Source: Hahellaceae bacterium (GTDB lineage Bacteria; Pseudomonadota; Gammaproteobacteria; Pseudomonadales; Oleiphilaceae). Taken from it: a stretch of DNA of 64,000 nucleotides. A model generated the notes under the pieces. It was not told where the DNA came from and did not search any database. It saw only the letters and a program-made list of their open reading frames with translations. The position numbers were made by a program, and so were the translations under genes. Numbering within the stretch: the stretch's first letter is position 1; each line of letters opens with the position of its first letter. The stretch covers positions 62,001 to 126,000 of the forward strand of contig JADGDV010000009.1 in the NCBI GenBank assembly GCA_016744695.1, given 5' to 3'. Below, in pieces: positions 49,313 through 60,271 of this stretch.

Positions 49313-50266
49313 CTATAGGTTTAAAGATTGGTATAGCAAGAACATATATCCAAAATAAGCTGTTAGCAATGAAATTCCTACGCGACGGCCCAAGCGTCCT
49401 TTCTTTTTCATTATATAACCAAAGGCGACAAGCGCAATGGTTAGTGCCAGCATAACACTGTAGTCACGAAGCAATACTTCACTCTCTAAGCTAACGGGGT
49501 TAAGTAATGCCGGGATAGGCAAAACAGCTAATAAATTAAATAAATTTGAACCAACAATGTTGCCTAGTGCAATATCGTGATGCCCTTTTAATGCACTTGC
49601 AACAGAGGCGGCGAGCTCTGGCAGGCTTGTGCCTATTGCTACAATAGTCAGGCCGATAATGAGCTCGCTGACTCCTAGGTCACTGGCAATTCCACTAGCG
49701 CCCCAGACTAATAATTTGGAGCTGCCTAGTAGAAAAGCAAGGCTTACCACTAACTCTATGATCGCTTTGGGTGTGCTTTCAGAGGGTATTTCATCTATTT
49801 CTTCTAGTATCTCTGGTGCATCAAGATTGTTCCTGGTGAGGAAGAACATGGATACAGCCAGAATCAATATCATTATTATCCCGTCTAGATAGCCTAGGTG
49901 ATAATCTAAAAATAATATGGCTACCATTAATGATGCCGCAACAAGAATTGGAAACTCTCTTTTTAATACAATGGCTTTTAATGGAATGGGTGATACTAAT
50001 GCAGTAATGCCAAGAACAAGTCCAATATTGGCGATGTTTGAGCCTATTGCATTACCGACGGCTAAATTGCTTGCGTCTGAAAGTGCCGCAGTACCTGAAA
50101 CAATCATCTCTGGTGCGGAGGTGCCAAAGGCGACGATGGTTAGGCCAATAAGCATAGGCGACATGCCAAAATTTCGGGCGGTTGATACGGCGCCATTAAT
50201 AAACCTGTCAGCGCTCCATACCAGAACCACTAAGCCAGCAATAATGGCAACAAAAAATAAAACCAT
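49313..50266 (-). CDS. yrbG: Calcium/sodium antiporter family protein (YrbG)
   Basis: A 317-residue membrane protein with about ten helices and the doubled alpha-repeats of CaCA exchangers (GLTIVAFGTSAPEM near 42 and GLTIVAIGTSLPELAAS near 205). An acidic loop (about 150-167) separates the halves. It probably exchanges Na+ or H+ for Ca2+. Its place between kdsD and the divergent mla operon is as in E. coli. Confidence 0.93.
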   Translation of the reverse strand: MVLFFVAIIAGLVVLVWSADRFINGAVSTARNFGMSPMLIGLTIVAFGTSAPEMIVSGTAALSDASNLAVGNAIGSNIANIGLVLGITALVSPIPLKAIVLKREFPILVAASLMVAILFLDYHLGYLDGIIMILILAVSMFFLTRNNLDAPEILEEIDEIPSESTPKAIIELVVSLAFLLGSSKLLVWGASGIASDLGVSELIIGLTIVAIGTSLPELAASVASALKGHHDIALGNIVGSNLFNLLAVLPIPALLNPVSLESEVLLRDYSVMLALTIALVAFGYIMKKKGRLGRRVGISLLTAYFGYMFLLYQSLNL

Positions 50267-50532
50267 AAAGAATACTCAAATACTATCGAATTTTGGGGTG
50301 GCGTGAATTGTGCTGAACTTAAGGCGCCCTTGCAATGGCAATTTTGAAAAAAACGCAGGCTTGCCTATTAAAGACTGACTACCAGGCTATAAATTATAAA
50401 GATATTAGTGATAAATGATAAAGATTTTTGATTAATTGCAGTGCAAGTTGTTGTAGACTTCTGTGCGAACCTTTTTTGGAGGGTTTATCTGTAGGTAAAT
50501 GGAGTTTAGAGCATTGTTAGTTTTGGGTAATT

Positions 50533-51366
50533 ATGGCTTCAGATAATAGTATTTCAAATAATAGTACCTCAAATAACTACGTAGAGATTCGTGGAATGTC
50601 TTTTTCACGGGGAGATAGGTTGATTTTCAATGATATTGATGTCGATATTCCTCGTGGCAAGGTTACATCTATTATGGGGCCGAGTGGGACCGGTAAAACG
50701 ACACTGCTGCGTTTAATCGGTGGTCAGTTGAAGCCTATGAATGGCTCTATTACCGTTGACGGACAAAATATATCCAGCCTGAGGCGAAAGCAGTTGTATG
50801 CGGCGCGTGAAAGAATGGGGATGCTATTTCAGAGTGGAGCATTGTTTTCTGATATTAATGTATTCGAAAATGTCGCGTTTCCGCTTAGGGTGCATACAAA
50901 ATTACCTGAAGATATGATTCGTGACATTGTGCTAATGAAGCTTCAGGCGGTGGGTTTAAGAGGTGCTCGAGACTTAATGCCGTCAGAACTATCTGGTGGT
51001 ATGACTCGTCGTGTTGCTCTGGCAAGAACGATAGCACTGGGGCCTGATCTTGTTCTATATGACGAACCTTTTGCAGGGCAAGACCCTATTGCAATGGGGA
51101 TGTTGGTTCAGCTTATTAGGCTTTTGAATGACGCTTTAGGCATGACGAGTGTACTTGTTTCACATGATGTTTCTGAGGCACTTAGTATCAGTGATCATGT
51201 GTGCATTATTGCTGATGGAAAAATAATTGGGCAGGGTAGTCCTAAGTATTTAAAAGAGCAGGGGACTCCATTAGTTAAACAGTTTTTGCAGGGCTTACCT
51301 GACGGGCCTGTTCCCTTCCATTATCCTGCAACGGATTATAAGACTGACTTACTGACAGGTAATTAA
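50533..51366 (+). CDS. mlaF: Phospholipid ABC transporter ATPase MlaF
   Basis: A 277-residue ABC ATPase with Walker A GPSGTGKT at 49-56, signature [20 protein letters not shown] and Walker [14 protein letters not shown]. It drives the MlaFEDB complex, which moves phospholipids between the inner and outer membranes. Codons 6-15 are a 15-base tandem repeat ([10 protein letters not shown]) of low complexity. A weak GGGTAATT precedes the ATG. It is the first gene of the mla-murA-his block. Confidence 0.95.
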   Translation: MASDNSISNNSTSNNYVEIRGMSFSRGDRLIFNDIDVDIPRGKVTSIMGPSGTGKTTLLRLIGGQLKPMNGSITVDGQNISSLRRKQLYAARERMGMLFQSGALFSDINVFENVAFPLRVHTKLPEDMIRDIVLMKLQAVGLRGARDLMPSELSGGMTRRVALARTIALGPDLVLYDEPFAGQDPIAMGMLVQLIRLLNDALGMTSVLVSHDVSEALSISDHVCIIADGKIIGQGSPKYLKEQGTPLVKQFLQGLPDGPVPFHYPATDYKTDLLTGN

Positions 51367-51367
51367 C

Positions 51368-52150
51368 ATGCTGGGTTATTTTCGTAAGTTGGGTGCTAGT
51401 ACGATGCATTCTCTTTCCGTATTAGGGCGTTCAGGTTTGTTTCTCTGGAATTCTTTGGTGGGCATTCCAGATTTAAGAAATGGCATGCCGTTATTAATTA
51501 AACAGCTATACTCTGTAGGTGTGCTGTCGCTGGTTATCATTGTTGTATCGGGTCTTTTTATTGGTATGGTGCTTGGTCTGCAGGGCTATAATATACTGGT
51601 TGATTATGGGTCTGAGCAAGCGATCGGGCAGATGGTGGCGCTTACCTTAGTGAGAGAGTTAGGGCCGGTTGTTACTGGGTTACTGTTCGCTGGGCGTGCG
51701 GGGTCTGCGCTCACGGCTGAAATAGGTTTAATGAAAGCGACAGAGCAACTTTCTAGCATGGAGATGATGGGGGTTGATCCATTGCGTCGTATTATCGCTC
51801 CTAGGCTTTGGGCTGGGTTTATATCAATGCCTATTTTAGCCATAATTTTTAGTGCGGTGGGTATTTGGGGTGGAATGTTAGTCGGTGTTGATTGGTTGGG
51901 TGTGTATGAAGGCTCATTTTGGGCGAATATGCAGTCTTCGGTGAGTTTTGAAAAGGATATTCTAAACGGTATTATCAAGAGCTTGGTCTTTGGTTTTGTT
52001 TGCACATGGATTGCTGTATTTCAGGGGTACGATTCTACCCCTACCTCTGAGGGGATTAGTATTGCAACAACGAAAACAGTGGTTTATTCATCATTAGCGG
52101 TATTAGGTCTGGATTTTGTTCTAACAGCGGTTATGTTTGCCGCATTTTAG
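51368..52150 (+). CDS. mlaE: Phospholipid ABC transporter permease MlaE
   Basis: A 260-residue permease with about five or six membrane helices and the family core [34 protein letters not shown]. It is the transmembrane part of MlaFEDB. It starts one base after the mlaF stop. Confidence 0.96.
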   Translation: MLGYFRKLGASTMHSLSVLGRSGLFLWNSLVGIPDLRNGMPLLIKQLYSVGVLSLVIIVVSGLFIGMVLGLQGYNILVDYGSEQAIGQMVALTLVRELGPVVTGLLFAGRAGSALTAEIGLMKATEQLSSMEMMGVDPLRRIIAPRLWAGFISMPILAIIFSAVGIWGGMLVGVDWLGVYEGSFWANMQSSVSFEKDILNGIIKSLVFGFVCTWIAVFQGYDSTPTSEGISIATTKTVVYSSLAVLGLDFVLTAVMFAAF

Positions 52151-52211
52151 AGTTATTAATGACAGCGGTATCAATTATAAATTGTCACGGGTAAGTAGAG
52201 TAGGAAGGGAA

Positions 52212-52661
52212 ATGTACAATCGATCGATAGAGTTAATGGTGGGCTTGTTTATTGCAATTGGTATTGCTGCTTTGGCAGTTTTAGCTTTTCAGGTAAGTGG
52301 CCTGTCTTTAAAGTCAGGTTCAGATACTTATAAAGTATATGCGCAGTTTGATGACTTAGGCGGTTTGACTGCGCGCGGTAAAGTGTCGATGGCAGGCGTG
52401 ACTATTGGTAAGGTGAGTAATATTGAGTTAGATAAAGAGTCTTATACTGCGTTGGTTGAAATGGAACTTTATAGCTCAGTAGACAATCTAACCACCGATA
52501 GCATTGCTGCTATCCAAACGGCTGGACTGTTAGGTGAAAAGTATATTTCAATTAATGTTGGGGCTGATGAAGAGTACCTGGCAGAAGGGGATACTATTTT
52601 TGATACGCAGTCTGCTTTAAATATTGAAAAATTGATAGGTAGTTTTGCTTCAGGAAAGTAG
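52212..52661 (+). CDS. mlaD: Phospholipid transport protein MlaD (MCE domain)
   Basis: A 149-residue protein with an N-terminal membrane helix (MYNRSIELMVGLFIAIGIAALAVLAF) and one MCE domain (about 38-117, YKVYAQFDDLGGLTARGKVSMAGV). It forms the hexameric periplasmic ring of the Mla complex. The ATG at 52212 has AGGAAGGGA just upstream; an open frame from 52137 overlaps mlaE and lacks family sequence. Confidence 0.95.
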   Translation: MYNRSIELMVGLFIAIGIAALAVLAFQVSGLSLKSGSDTYKVYAQFDDLGGLTARGKVSMAGVTIGKVSNIELDKESYTALVEMELYSSVDNLTTDSIAAIQTAGLLGEKYISINVGADEEYLAEGDTIFDTQSALNIEKLIGSFASGK

Positions 52662-52710
52662 TGTTTCATAGATTAATTTAGAGTTGAATTACAAGGATGT
52701 TGGGTGTCAA

Positions 52711-53463
52711 ATGAATAATTATGTATGTCGCTATATGGGTAATCAAATGAACAATATCATAAAAGGTTTTTTTTGTTTTTCTAGAGTATGGTTATCTGCT
52801 ATTTGCCTATTAACTGGGTCGCTTATGGTTGCTGGGCATGCGATTGCTGAGAAACGTGTTGCAAAAGACATCGAGGTAGAGGTGCAGCAGGTCGTTGAAA
52901 GTAGTACGCAGCAGTTAGTGATGAAACTTAATAAAGAAAAAGCGAATTATACTGAAAACCCCGAGCGTTTTTATAGCGAAATGGATGCAGCGTTGAGCGA
53001 GCTGGTTGATTTTAAGCGAATAGCTGGTCGAGTTATGGGTAAGTATGCGCGGAAAGCGACAAAGGAACAGCGCTCTAAGTTTCTAGTGTCTTTCAAAAGA
53101 AGTTTGTATATGGCGTATTCAAAAGCTCTGGTCGAAAGTGGTGCTTTTGAAATATCGGTTAATGAGGCAAAACTTAACTCTCGTAGTAATAAAAAAGCCT
53201 CTGTGAATCTTGTGGTGACTTCTGCAAGTGGCAATCAATACCCCGTGGTTTACTCCATGCATTTTTCAAAAAACAATGAATGGATGCTTGAAAATGTCAT
53301 TGTAAATGGCGTTAATGTTGGTTTGGCCTTTAGAGACCGGTTTAATCAGGAGGTTAGAGGGCAGAAGGGTGACCTTGATAAAGTGATTGAAGGTTGGTCG
53401 TCTAAGGTACATATCAAAGATGTGGGTGAGGGCTCCGGTAAGTCTGAGGTGGCGACAAAATAA
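52711..53463 (+). CDS. mlaC: Phospholipid-binding protein MlaC
   Basis: A periplasmic shuttle of about 250 residues with a signal peptide (hydrophobic VWLSAICLLTGSLMVAGHAIA) and an MlaC/Ttg2 domain (PERFYSEMDAALSELVDFKRIAGRVMGKYARKAT). The start is uncertain: Met codons at 52711, 52735 and 52747 are in frame. Those at 52711 and 52747 are each preceded by a nearly identical GGGT...TCAA block. The stop overlaps the mlaB ATG (TAATG). Confidence 0.9.
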   Translation: MNNYVCRYMGNQMNNIIKGFFCFSRVWLSAICLLTGSLMVAGHAIAEKRVAKDIEVEVQQVVESSTQQLVMKLNKEKANYTENPERFYSEMDAALSELVDFKRIAGRVMGKYARKATKEQRSKFLVSFKRSLYMAYSKALVESGAFEISVNEAKLNSRSNKKASVNLVVTSASGNQYPVVYSMHFSKNNEWMLENVIVNGVNVGLAFRDRFNQEVRGQKGDLDKVIEGWSSKVHIKDVGEGSGKSEVATK

Positions 53464-53771
53464 TGAATGACTCTGTCGTATTGAAAGATGGAAATATTTT
53501 AGTGCTCAAGGGTTTTGTGAATCCCGAGAATGTAATGGTTATACGCAAAGCGGGGGAGGATATTATCTCTACACTTTCTTCAGATGCGGTTATTGATTTA
53601 TCAGCCATTACTTCTGCAGGGGCAGTGACACTTTCTTTGTTATTAGCTTGGTTAAGAGCCGCTAAAAACCGAAATATATCAATTGTTGTAACAAATATGC
53701 CTGACAAACTCTTTGATATGGCCAGGGTCAGTGGTTTAGAACTTGTTCTTCCGTTTGACGCCTCATTATAG
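53463..53771 (+). CDS. mlaB: Mla complex STAS-domain protein MlaB
   Basis: A 102-residue single STAS domain, with VIDLSAITSAGAVTLSLLLAWLR at the place of the conserved Ser/Thr loop. MlaB binds MlaF and stabilises the complex. Its ATG shares a base with the mlaC stop. Confidence 0.88.
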   Translation: MNDSVVLKDGNILVLKGFVNPENVMVIRKAGEDIISTLSSDAVIDLSAITSAGAVTLSLLLAWLRAAKNRNISIVVTNMPDKLFDMARVSGLELVLPFDASL

Positions 53772-53855
53772 CTACTCAGCATTGTTTCGGGTATTATATC
53801 TTATTTTATTGGGGTGGAGTTTTATCTGCCCGTTTAAGCACCTAAGGGTACAAAA

Positions 53856-54095
53856 ATGCAGCCAGAAGAAGTAACTAAAATCCTTTCAGAAGCACTTAGT
53901 GAGTGTGAAATTTCAGTCGCTGGTGAAGGCAATCATTTTCAAGTGACGGCTATCGGTGAAATGTTTGAAGGCTTGTCTTCTGTTAAGCGTCAGCAGTCAA
54001 TTTATGCCTGTCTTAACTCGTACATTGCCGATGGGACCATTCATGCAATAACGATGAAAGTCTATACCCCGGCAGAGTGGAAACAGCTTAGTTAA
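53856..54095 (+). CDS. ibaG: BolA-family protein IbaG
   Basis: A 79-residue BolA-fold protein (FQVTAIGEMFEGLSSVKRQQSIYACL, TMKVYTPAEW). The KVYTPAEW end is typical of IbaG rather than BolA. It is tied to iron-sulfur handling with monothiol glutaredoxin and to acid stress. It sits between mlaB and murA as in E. coli. Confidence 0.94.
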   Translation: MQPEEVTKILSEALSECEISVAGEGNHFQVTAIGEMFEGLSSVKRQQSIYACLNSYIADGTIHAITMKVYTPAEWKQLS

Positions 54096-54117
54096 AGTGC
54101 ACTGTTTCTTGGCTTGA

Positions 54118-55422
<1,305 letters not shown>

Positions 55423-55430
55423 TTTGCTTT

Positions 55431-55456
55431 ATCGTTATAAAACCATCGTTATAAAA
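55431..55456 (+). repeat. Short direct repeat between murA and hisG
   Basis: The 12-base unit ATCGTTATAAAA occurs at 55431-55442 and 55445-55456, separated by CC. It lies in the 62-base murA-hisG gap. No function is evident. Confidence 0.6.
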
Positions 55457-55484
55457 AACAGTTAAAGAGAAGTTGAGAAAAGAA

Positions 55485-56114
55485 ATGGGTGAGACACTCA
55501 CAATAGCCTTGTCTAAAGGGCGGATATTAAAAGAAACGTTGCCGTTAATCGCCGCGGCAGGTATTGAGCCACTTGAAGATATATCAAAAAGCAGGAAACT
55601 TATTTTTGATACAACCGATAGCCGGGTTAAGCTGATAATTATTCGCGCAACGGATGTGCCAACCTACGTACAGTATGGTGGTGCAGATATGGGCGTAACA
55701 GGTAAAGATGTGCTGATGGAGCATGGTGCTGATGGCCTTTATGAGCCTCTTGACCTTAAAATTGCCAAATGCAGATTAATGACAGCGGCTAAAAAAGAAG
55801 CTGAGCCGGTGACGGGGCGACTTAAAGTGGCTACTAAATTCGTTAATTTAGCTAAAGCTTACTACGCTCGACAGGGTATTCAAGCTGATATTATTAAGCT
55901 ATATGGCGCAATGGAACTGGCTCCGATTTTAGGTTTGGCTGACGAAATTGTTGATATTGTCGATACTGGCAATACTTTGAAGGCCAACGGCTTAGAAGCA
56001 CGAGAGCTCATTCATACTATCAGTACGAGGCTTGTGGTTAACCGCGCGTCAATGAAAATGAAACACGATCATATTCAATCGATAATTGATCTGTTGGCAA
56101 AGGCAGTAGCTTAA
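55485..56114 (+). CDS. hisG: ATP phosphoribosyltransferase, short form
   Basis: A 209-residue HisG ([63 protein letters not shown]). The C-terminal regulatory ACT-like domain is absent, so it is the HisG(S) form, which needs HisZ as regulatory subunit; hisZ is not in this window. It catalyses the first step of histidine synthesis. The ATG at 55485 has GAGAAAAG upstream. Confidence 0.96.
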   Translation: MGETLTIALSKGRILKETLPLIAAAGIEPLEDISKSRKLIFDTTDSRVKLIIIRATDVPTYVQYGGADMGVTGKDVLMEHGADGLYEPLDLKIAKCRLMTAAKKEAEPVTGRLKVATKFVNLAKAYYARQGIQADIIKLYGAMELAPILGLADEIVDIVDTGNTLKANGLEARELIHTISTRLVVNRASMKMKHDHIQSIIDLLAKAVA

Positions 56115-56208
56115 AGCCCATAGCTCTGGGGCCTAATAGGTCTCAGGCTTTCTTAGCTCTAAATTATAAACTCTTATTTTTCCATATATTATTTCAATAG
56201 GTGTCACG

Positions 56209-57540
56209 ATGGTCGATGAAAAGTTGGTTGATGGAATATCAATTACCAGACTTGTTTCTTCTGAATCTTCTTTTAATGAGCAATTAGATCAGGTATTAGC
56301 CTGGGATGAAGCTTCAGACCATCGAGTACATGATGTTGTTAAAGATATTTTGTCAGAGGTTAAGCAGCGAGGCGACGTGGCTGTTTTAGAGTATACGCAG
56401 CGGTTTGATAGCTTGCTTGCTGAGTCTATGTCTGAGCTTGAAATGTCTCAAGATCGTTTAGTCGATGCTTTAAATAAAATATCACCTGAGCAAAAGCAAG
56501 CACTTGAAACCGCCGCAGAAAGAGTTCGCAGCTACCATGAGAAGCAAGTTCAAAACTCATGGAGTTATGAAGAGACTGATGGAACCGTACTGGGTCAGCA
56601 AGTGGTGGCTATGGATCGAGTGGGTTTGTATGTGCCGGGTGGAAAAGCGGCTTATCCGTCATCTGTATTAATGAATGCTATTCCTGCAAAAGTAGCAGGG
56701 GTGGGTGAGTTGATTATGGTGGTGCCAACACCTAATGGTGTGGTGAATGATTTAGTATTGGCTGCGGCTGCTATTAGTGGTGTTGATAGAGTGTTCACTA
56801 TAGGTGGTGCACAAGCTGTAGCAGCATTGGCTTATGGCACAGAAACTATTCCTGCTGTAGATAAAATTGTTGGACCAGGAAACATCTATGTCGCTACCGC
56901 AAAGCGAGAAGTCTTTGGCACGGTAGGTATCGATATGATCGCCGGTCCTTCTGAAATTTTAGTGATTTGCGATGGGCATACTGACCCAGACTGGATTGCA
57001 ATGGACTTGTTCTCGCAGGCAGAACACGATGAAAATGCACAATCAATATTGATATCACCTGACAAAGCCTATTTAGCTAAAGTTGAAGACAGCATCAATA
57101 AATTATTGCCAACAATGGAAAGAAAGGAAATTATTCAAGCCTCTTTAGAAGCAAGAGCTGCTTTTATTGAAGTGGCTGATTTGGATGATGCCATTGTTGT
57201 GAGTAACCGTATTGCCCCTGAACACTTAGAGTTATCAGTGGAAGACCCAGATGTAATGCTGCCTAAAATACGGCATGCAGGCGCTATTTTTATGGGACGT
57301 TATACAGCAGAGGCGCTAGGTGATTATTGCGCGGGGCCAAACCACGTATTACCCACGTCAGGAACCGCTCGCTTTTCTTCACCATTAGGCGTGTATGATT
57401 TTCAGAAACGGTCTTCCATTATTAAATTTTCGGCCGAGGGTGCAAGCGAAATGGGTAAGGTCGCTTCAGTGCTTGCAAGAGGAGAAGGCTTAACGGCCCA
57501 CGCTCGTTCTGCAGAATATAGAATTAAGGGTGGAAAATAG
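56209..57540 (+). CDS. hisD: Histidinol dehydrogenase
   Basis: A 443-residue NAD-dependent zinc enzyme that performs the last two steps of histidine synthesis. It has [28 protein letters not shown], the zinc-binding [15 protein letters not shown] (about 261-275) and [25 protein letters not shown] precedes the ATG. It lies two bases before hisC. Confidence 0.97.
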   Translation: MVDEKLVDGISITRLVSSESSFNEQLDQVLAWDEASDHRVHDVVKDILSEVKQRGDVAVLEYTQRFDSLLAESMSELEMSQDRLVDALNKISPEQKQALETAAERVRSYHEKQVQNSWSYEETDGTVLGQQVVAMDRVGLYVPGGKAAYPSSVLMNAIPAKVAGVGELIMVVPTPNGVVNDLVLAAAAISGVDRVFTIGGAQAVAALAYGTETIPAVDKIVGPGNIYVATAKREVFGTVGIDMIAGPSEILVICDGHTDPDWIAMDLFSQAEHDENAQSILISPDKAYLAKVEDSINKLLPTMERKEIIQASLEARAAFIEVADLDDAIVVSNRIAPEHLELSVEDPDVMLPKIRHAGAIFMGRYTAEALGDYCAGPNHVLPTSGTARFSSPLGVYDFQKRSSIIKFSAEGASEMGKVASVLARGEGLTAHARSAEYRIKGGK

Positions 57541-57542
57541 AC

Positions 57543-58658
57543 ATGTCTGACAAACTTACGTCCTCGTCTGAACTTTTAGCTAGCGTAGATCAGTTAATTC
57601 GCCCTGAAATCAAAGCATTGTCAGCCTACCATGTTCCACCCGCTGCCAATATGCTGAAACTAGATGCGATGGAAAACCCATTCAATTGGCCTGGTTGCTT
57701 ACAGGATGAATGGTTTAACGTACTAAAAAACGTATCCGTTAACCGTTATCCAGACCCTGCTGCGCAAGGTGTAAAAGATAAGTTACGTGAGGTAATGGGG
57801 GTCGATAAGCGTTTTGACATTATGTTAGGTAATGGCTCTGATGAAATAATACAGATTATTGCTATGGCCTTAGCAGGTAGTGGCAGAGTCGTTATGGCAC
57901 CTGAGCCTAGCTTTGTGATGTACGCTATGATCGCTAAGTTTGTAGGTATGGAGTATGTGGGTGTGCCTCTAAAAGAGGACTTCACCTTAGATTTAACCGC
58001 CTTTTTGAGCGCCATTGATACGCATAAACCTTCACTTATATTTTTAGCCCAGCCTAATAACCCCACGGGTAATTTATTTGAGGCGGATGATGTGCGTAAA
58101 ATCATCGAATCGACCTCTGGTTTAGTGGTATTGGATGAAGCTTATATGGCTTTTACCGATTCAGACCTACTGCCCATGCTAGAAGAATATAGCAATGTCG
58201 TGGTAATGAGAACGGTCTCTAAAGTGGGCTTAGCTGGCCTGCGTTTAGGCATGTTAATGGGTGAGCCCGCCTGGCTGAATGAGTTTGATAAAATTAGGTT
58301 GCCATATAATATCAATGTACTCACTCAGGCGAGTGCTGAGTTTGCTTTAACGCATTATGATGGCCTACTTGAGCAAACAAAACTCATAAGAAGTGAGCGT
58401 AATAGAGTATGCTCAGCGCTAGAGAATTCAGAAGGGTTTATGGTTTTCCCTAGCGAAGCCAATTTTTTATTAGTACGCGTGACGAAGGCAAACACGGGTG
58501 CGAGAGAGATCTTTGAAAAGCTGAAATCTGAGGGCATTTTGATTAAATGTTTGGATGGCGGTCACCCTCTGTTGAAAGGCTGTCTTCGTTTGACGATAGG
58601 TGCACCTGCTGAGAATGATCAGCTTTTATCAGCGTTAAAAGGTGTTATATTTGCTTGA
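57543..58658 (+). CDS. hisC: Histidinol-phosphate aminotransferase
   Basis: A 371-residue class-II-like PLP aminotransferase: GNGSDEIIQII near 96, PNNPTGN near 171, and the PLP lysine Lys227 in TVSKVGLAGLRLG. It converts imidazole-acetol phosphate to histidinol phosphate. It is tightly coupled to hisD. A REP-like repeat follows it. Confidence 0.96.
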   Translation: MSDKLTSSSELLASVDQLIRPEIKALSAYHVPPAANMLKLDAMENPFNWPGCLQDEWFNVLKNVSVNRYPDPAAQGVKDKLREVMGVDKRFDIMLGNGSDEIIQIIAMALAGSGRVVMAPEPSFVMYAMIAKFVGMEYVGVPLKEDFTLDLTAFLSAIDTHKPSLIFLAQPNNPTGNLFEADDVRKIIESTSGLVVLDEAYMAFTDSDLLPMLEEYSNVVVMRTVSKVGLAGLRLGMLMGEPAWLNEFDKIRLPYNINVLTQASAEFALTHYDGLLEQTKLIRSERNRVCSALENSEGFMVFPSEANFLLVRVTKANTGAREIFEKLKSEGILIKCLDGGHPLLKGCLRLTIGAPAENDQLLSALKGVIFA

Positions 58659-58664
58659 TAACTC

Positions 58665-58697
58665 CCTTGATTCCGTTGCACTGCATCACGGCTACGG
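58665..58697. repeat. REP-like hairpin between hisC and the NIF3 gene
   Basis: CCTTGAT (58665-58671) pairs with ATCACGG (58685-58691) with one mismatch, followed by CTACGG. The reverse complement (CCGTAGCCGTGATGCAGTGC...) resembles the CGTAGCCCGGATGCAG type of dispersed repeat in gammaproteobacteria. An 18-base relative (three mismatches) is at 59579-59596, on the other side of the next gene. Confidence 0.4.
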
Positions 58698-58751
58698 GCA
58701 ATGATTACGTTACATATTTATTTATAATCAATTAATTTTAGGGAGTTACCT

Positions 58752-59525
58752 GTGGCAGAGCTCAAAGCAATTGTTGAAATGGCTAACTCCTTAATGTTGG
58801 CAAAACCTATTTCGGACTATTGCCCTAATGGTCTGCAAGTCGAAGGTGGCTCTGAGGTTAAGAAAATAGTTTCTGGTGTCACTGCGAGCCAAGCATTGAT
58901 TGATGAGGCCGTTGCAAAAGGCGCTGACTTATTATTAGTGCATCATGGTTATTTCTGGAAAGGCGAACCTGAAGCTATTGTAGGGATAAAAAAGAAAAGA
59001 ATTCAAACGCTGTTAAAGCATGATTTAAGCCTACTGGCTTATCATTTACCTTTGGATATTCATCCAGAGTTAGGAAATAATGCTCAACTAGCCACCCGCT
59101 TAGGGCTTACTATTGATGGCCCTTTAGATCCGACTGCCCGTCCTAGTATTGGTTTTGTCGGTCATCTTGAGAAGCCATTAACGGTTCAAGAGCTTACTGA
59201 TTTAATTACAATCAAGCTTAAGCGTACGCCTATGGTCATTCCTGGTAACAATGCTTGTAGTGATGGCGATCTAATTAAAAGGGTTGGTTGGTGTACCGGT
59301 GGCGCGCAAGGTTATATTGATAAAGCAGTCGCTGCTGGGGTTGATGCCTATATTAGTGGTGAAATATCAGAGCCAACGGTGCATATTGCCAGAGAGTGCG
59401 GTATTCATTATTTTGCAGCAGGGCATCATGCTACTGAGCGTTATGGTGCGATGGCGCTGGGAGACAAATTAGCTGAACACTTTGGTTTAGAGCATGAGTT
59501 TGTTGATATAGATAACCCTGTTTGA
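58752..59525 (+). CDS. NIF3-family dinuclear metal-centre protein, GTG start
   Basis: A 257-residue member of the NIF3/YbgI family, with DYCPNGLQVEGG near 21, LLLVHHGYFWKGE near 62 and the C-terminal FAAGHHATERYGAMALG. His residues in VHHG and GHHATE, together with the Glu, are the known metal ligands. The cellular function is unsettled (proposed GTP cyclohydrolase-like or DNA-repair roles). The start is GTG at 58752, with AGGGAG six bases upstream. Confidence 0.92.
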   Translation: MAELKAIVEMANSLMLAKPISDYCPNGLQVEGGSEVKKIVSGVTASQALIDEAVAKGADLLLVHHGYFWKGEPEAIVGIKKKRIQTLLKHDLSLLAYHLPLDIHPELGNNAQLATRLGLTIDGPLDPTARPSIGFVGHLEKPLTVQELTDLITIKLKRTPMVIPGNNACSDGDLIKRVGWCTGGAQGYIDKAVAAGVDAYISGEISEPTVHIARECGIHYFAAGHHATERYGAMALGDKLAEHFGLEHEFVDIDNPV

Positions 59526-59530
59526 TCAAG

Positions 59531-59570
59531 TCATTCCGACATTAATTTAGTCGGAATGAAACTCATTTTT
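59531..59570. terminator. Probable terminator after the NIF3 gene
   Basis: A perfect 10-bp stem TCATTCCGAC (59531-59540) and GTCGGAATGA (59550-59559) with a 9-base loop. A run of six T starts five bases later, so termination is likely but not ideal. It lies between the convergent NIF3 and zapG genes. Confidence 0.6.
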
Positions 59571-59590
59571 TATGTATAACTGCATCGAGG

Positions 59591-60085
59591 TTACGGTGCC
59601 GTTTCTTCTTTTTTGTCTTGTAATCCAAAATCTTCAGAAAGGGTGCCTTTGCTTTTTTCTACTTTGGGTGCGTAATCTCTAGGTGGCTCGAAGCTATCAT
59701 CTAATTTAGCTTCGTCTTCCACGTCTTCTCCTGCTTGAATAACCCGCTCTTCCTGGTTTTCAGAAAGGAGAGGTTCTGCCGAAAGAGATAGCAGATCATT
59801 AGCTCCTTCTTCGCTGCATAACTCAGTTGCCCCTTGTGCTAGATGGCTGTGAATTTCCTGATAATCTTTATTTAAGCGATTAATAAGATGGGCTGTTTGT
59901 AAAAAGTGGTCGCTTACTTGAGCCTGATAATGAGTGTGTTTTTGTTGCAAGTCATCCATCTGTTGTTCTACTCGGCGACTTTTACTGGTGTCTTTTTGAA
60001 ATAAACGGTAGATGAAAGCACCGATAACGGCTCCAGAAAGAAAGGCTATGATGGCGATGGCAGGGCCATTTTCCATAAGGTTCAT
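59591..60085 (-). CDS. zapG: YhcB/ZapG family membrane protein (DUF1043)
   Basis: A 164-residue protein with an N-terminal membrane helix (about 8-26), a coiled coil (about 38-85) and a long acidic, probably disordered tail. This is the DUF1043/YhcB layout, and zapE beside it is the conserved neighbour. In E. coli YhcB/ZapG links cell division and elongation. AAGGAA precedes the first ATG. Confidence 0.87.
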   Translation of the reverse strand: MNLMENGPAIAIIAFLSGAVIGAFIYRLFQKDTSKSRRVEQQMDDLQQKHTHYQAQVSDHFLQTAHLINRLNKDYQEIHSHLAQGATELCSEEGANDLLSLSAEPLLSENQEERVIQAGEDVEDEAKLDDSFEPPRDYAPKVEKSKGTLSEDFGLQDKKEETAP

Positions 60086-60271
60086 TGTAGTTCCTTTGGT
60101 TTTTTAATTGTTCATTGGTTTAGCGTAGGTTAATTCTAGCTTAATCTGAGCAATGATTGTTAGACCTAATCTTATGAAATAAGATTAAAAATTAGCCTTT
60201 GTGTGGTATAAAAGGCAAAATATGCGCCGCAAAATTCGAAATGCCTAACATTTACAAAGAGAATTATTCGA

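Noticed and set aside
52137-52211. 25-codon extension of MlaD overlapping mlaE
   Set aside because: No family similarity; ATG at 52212 has a strong ribosome binding site.
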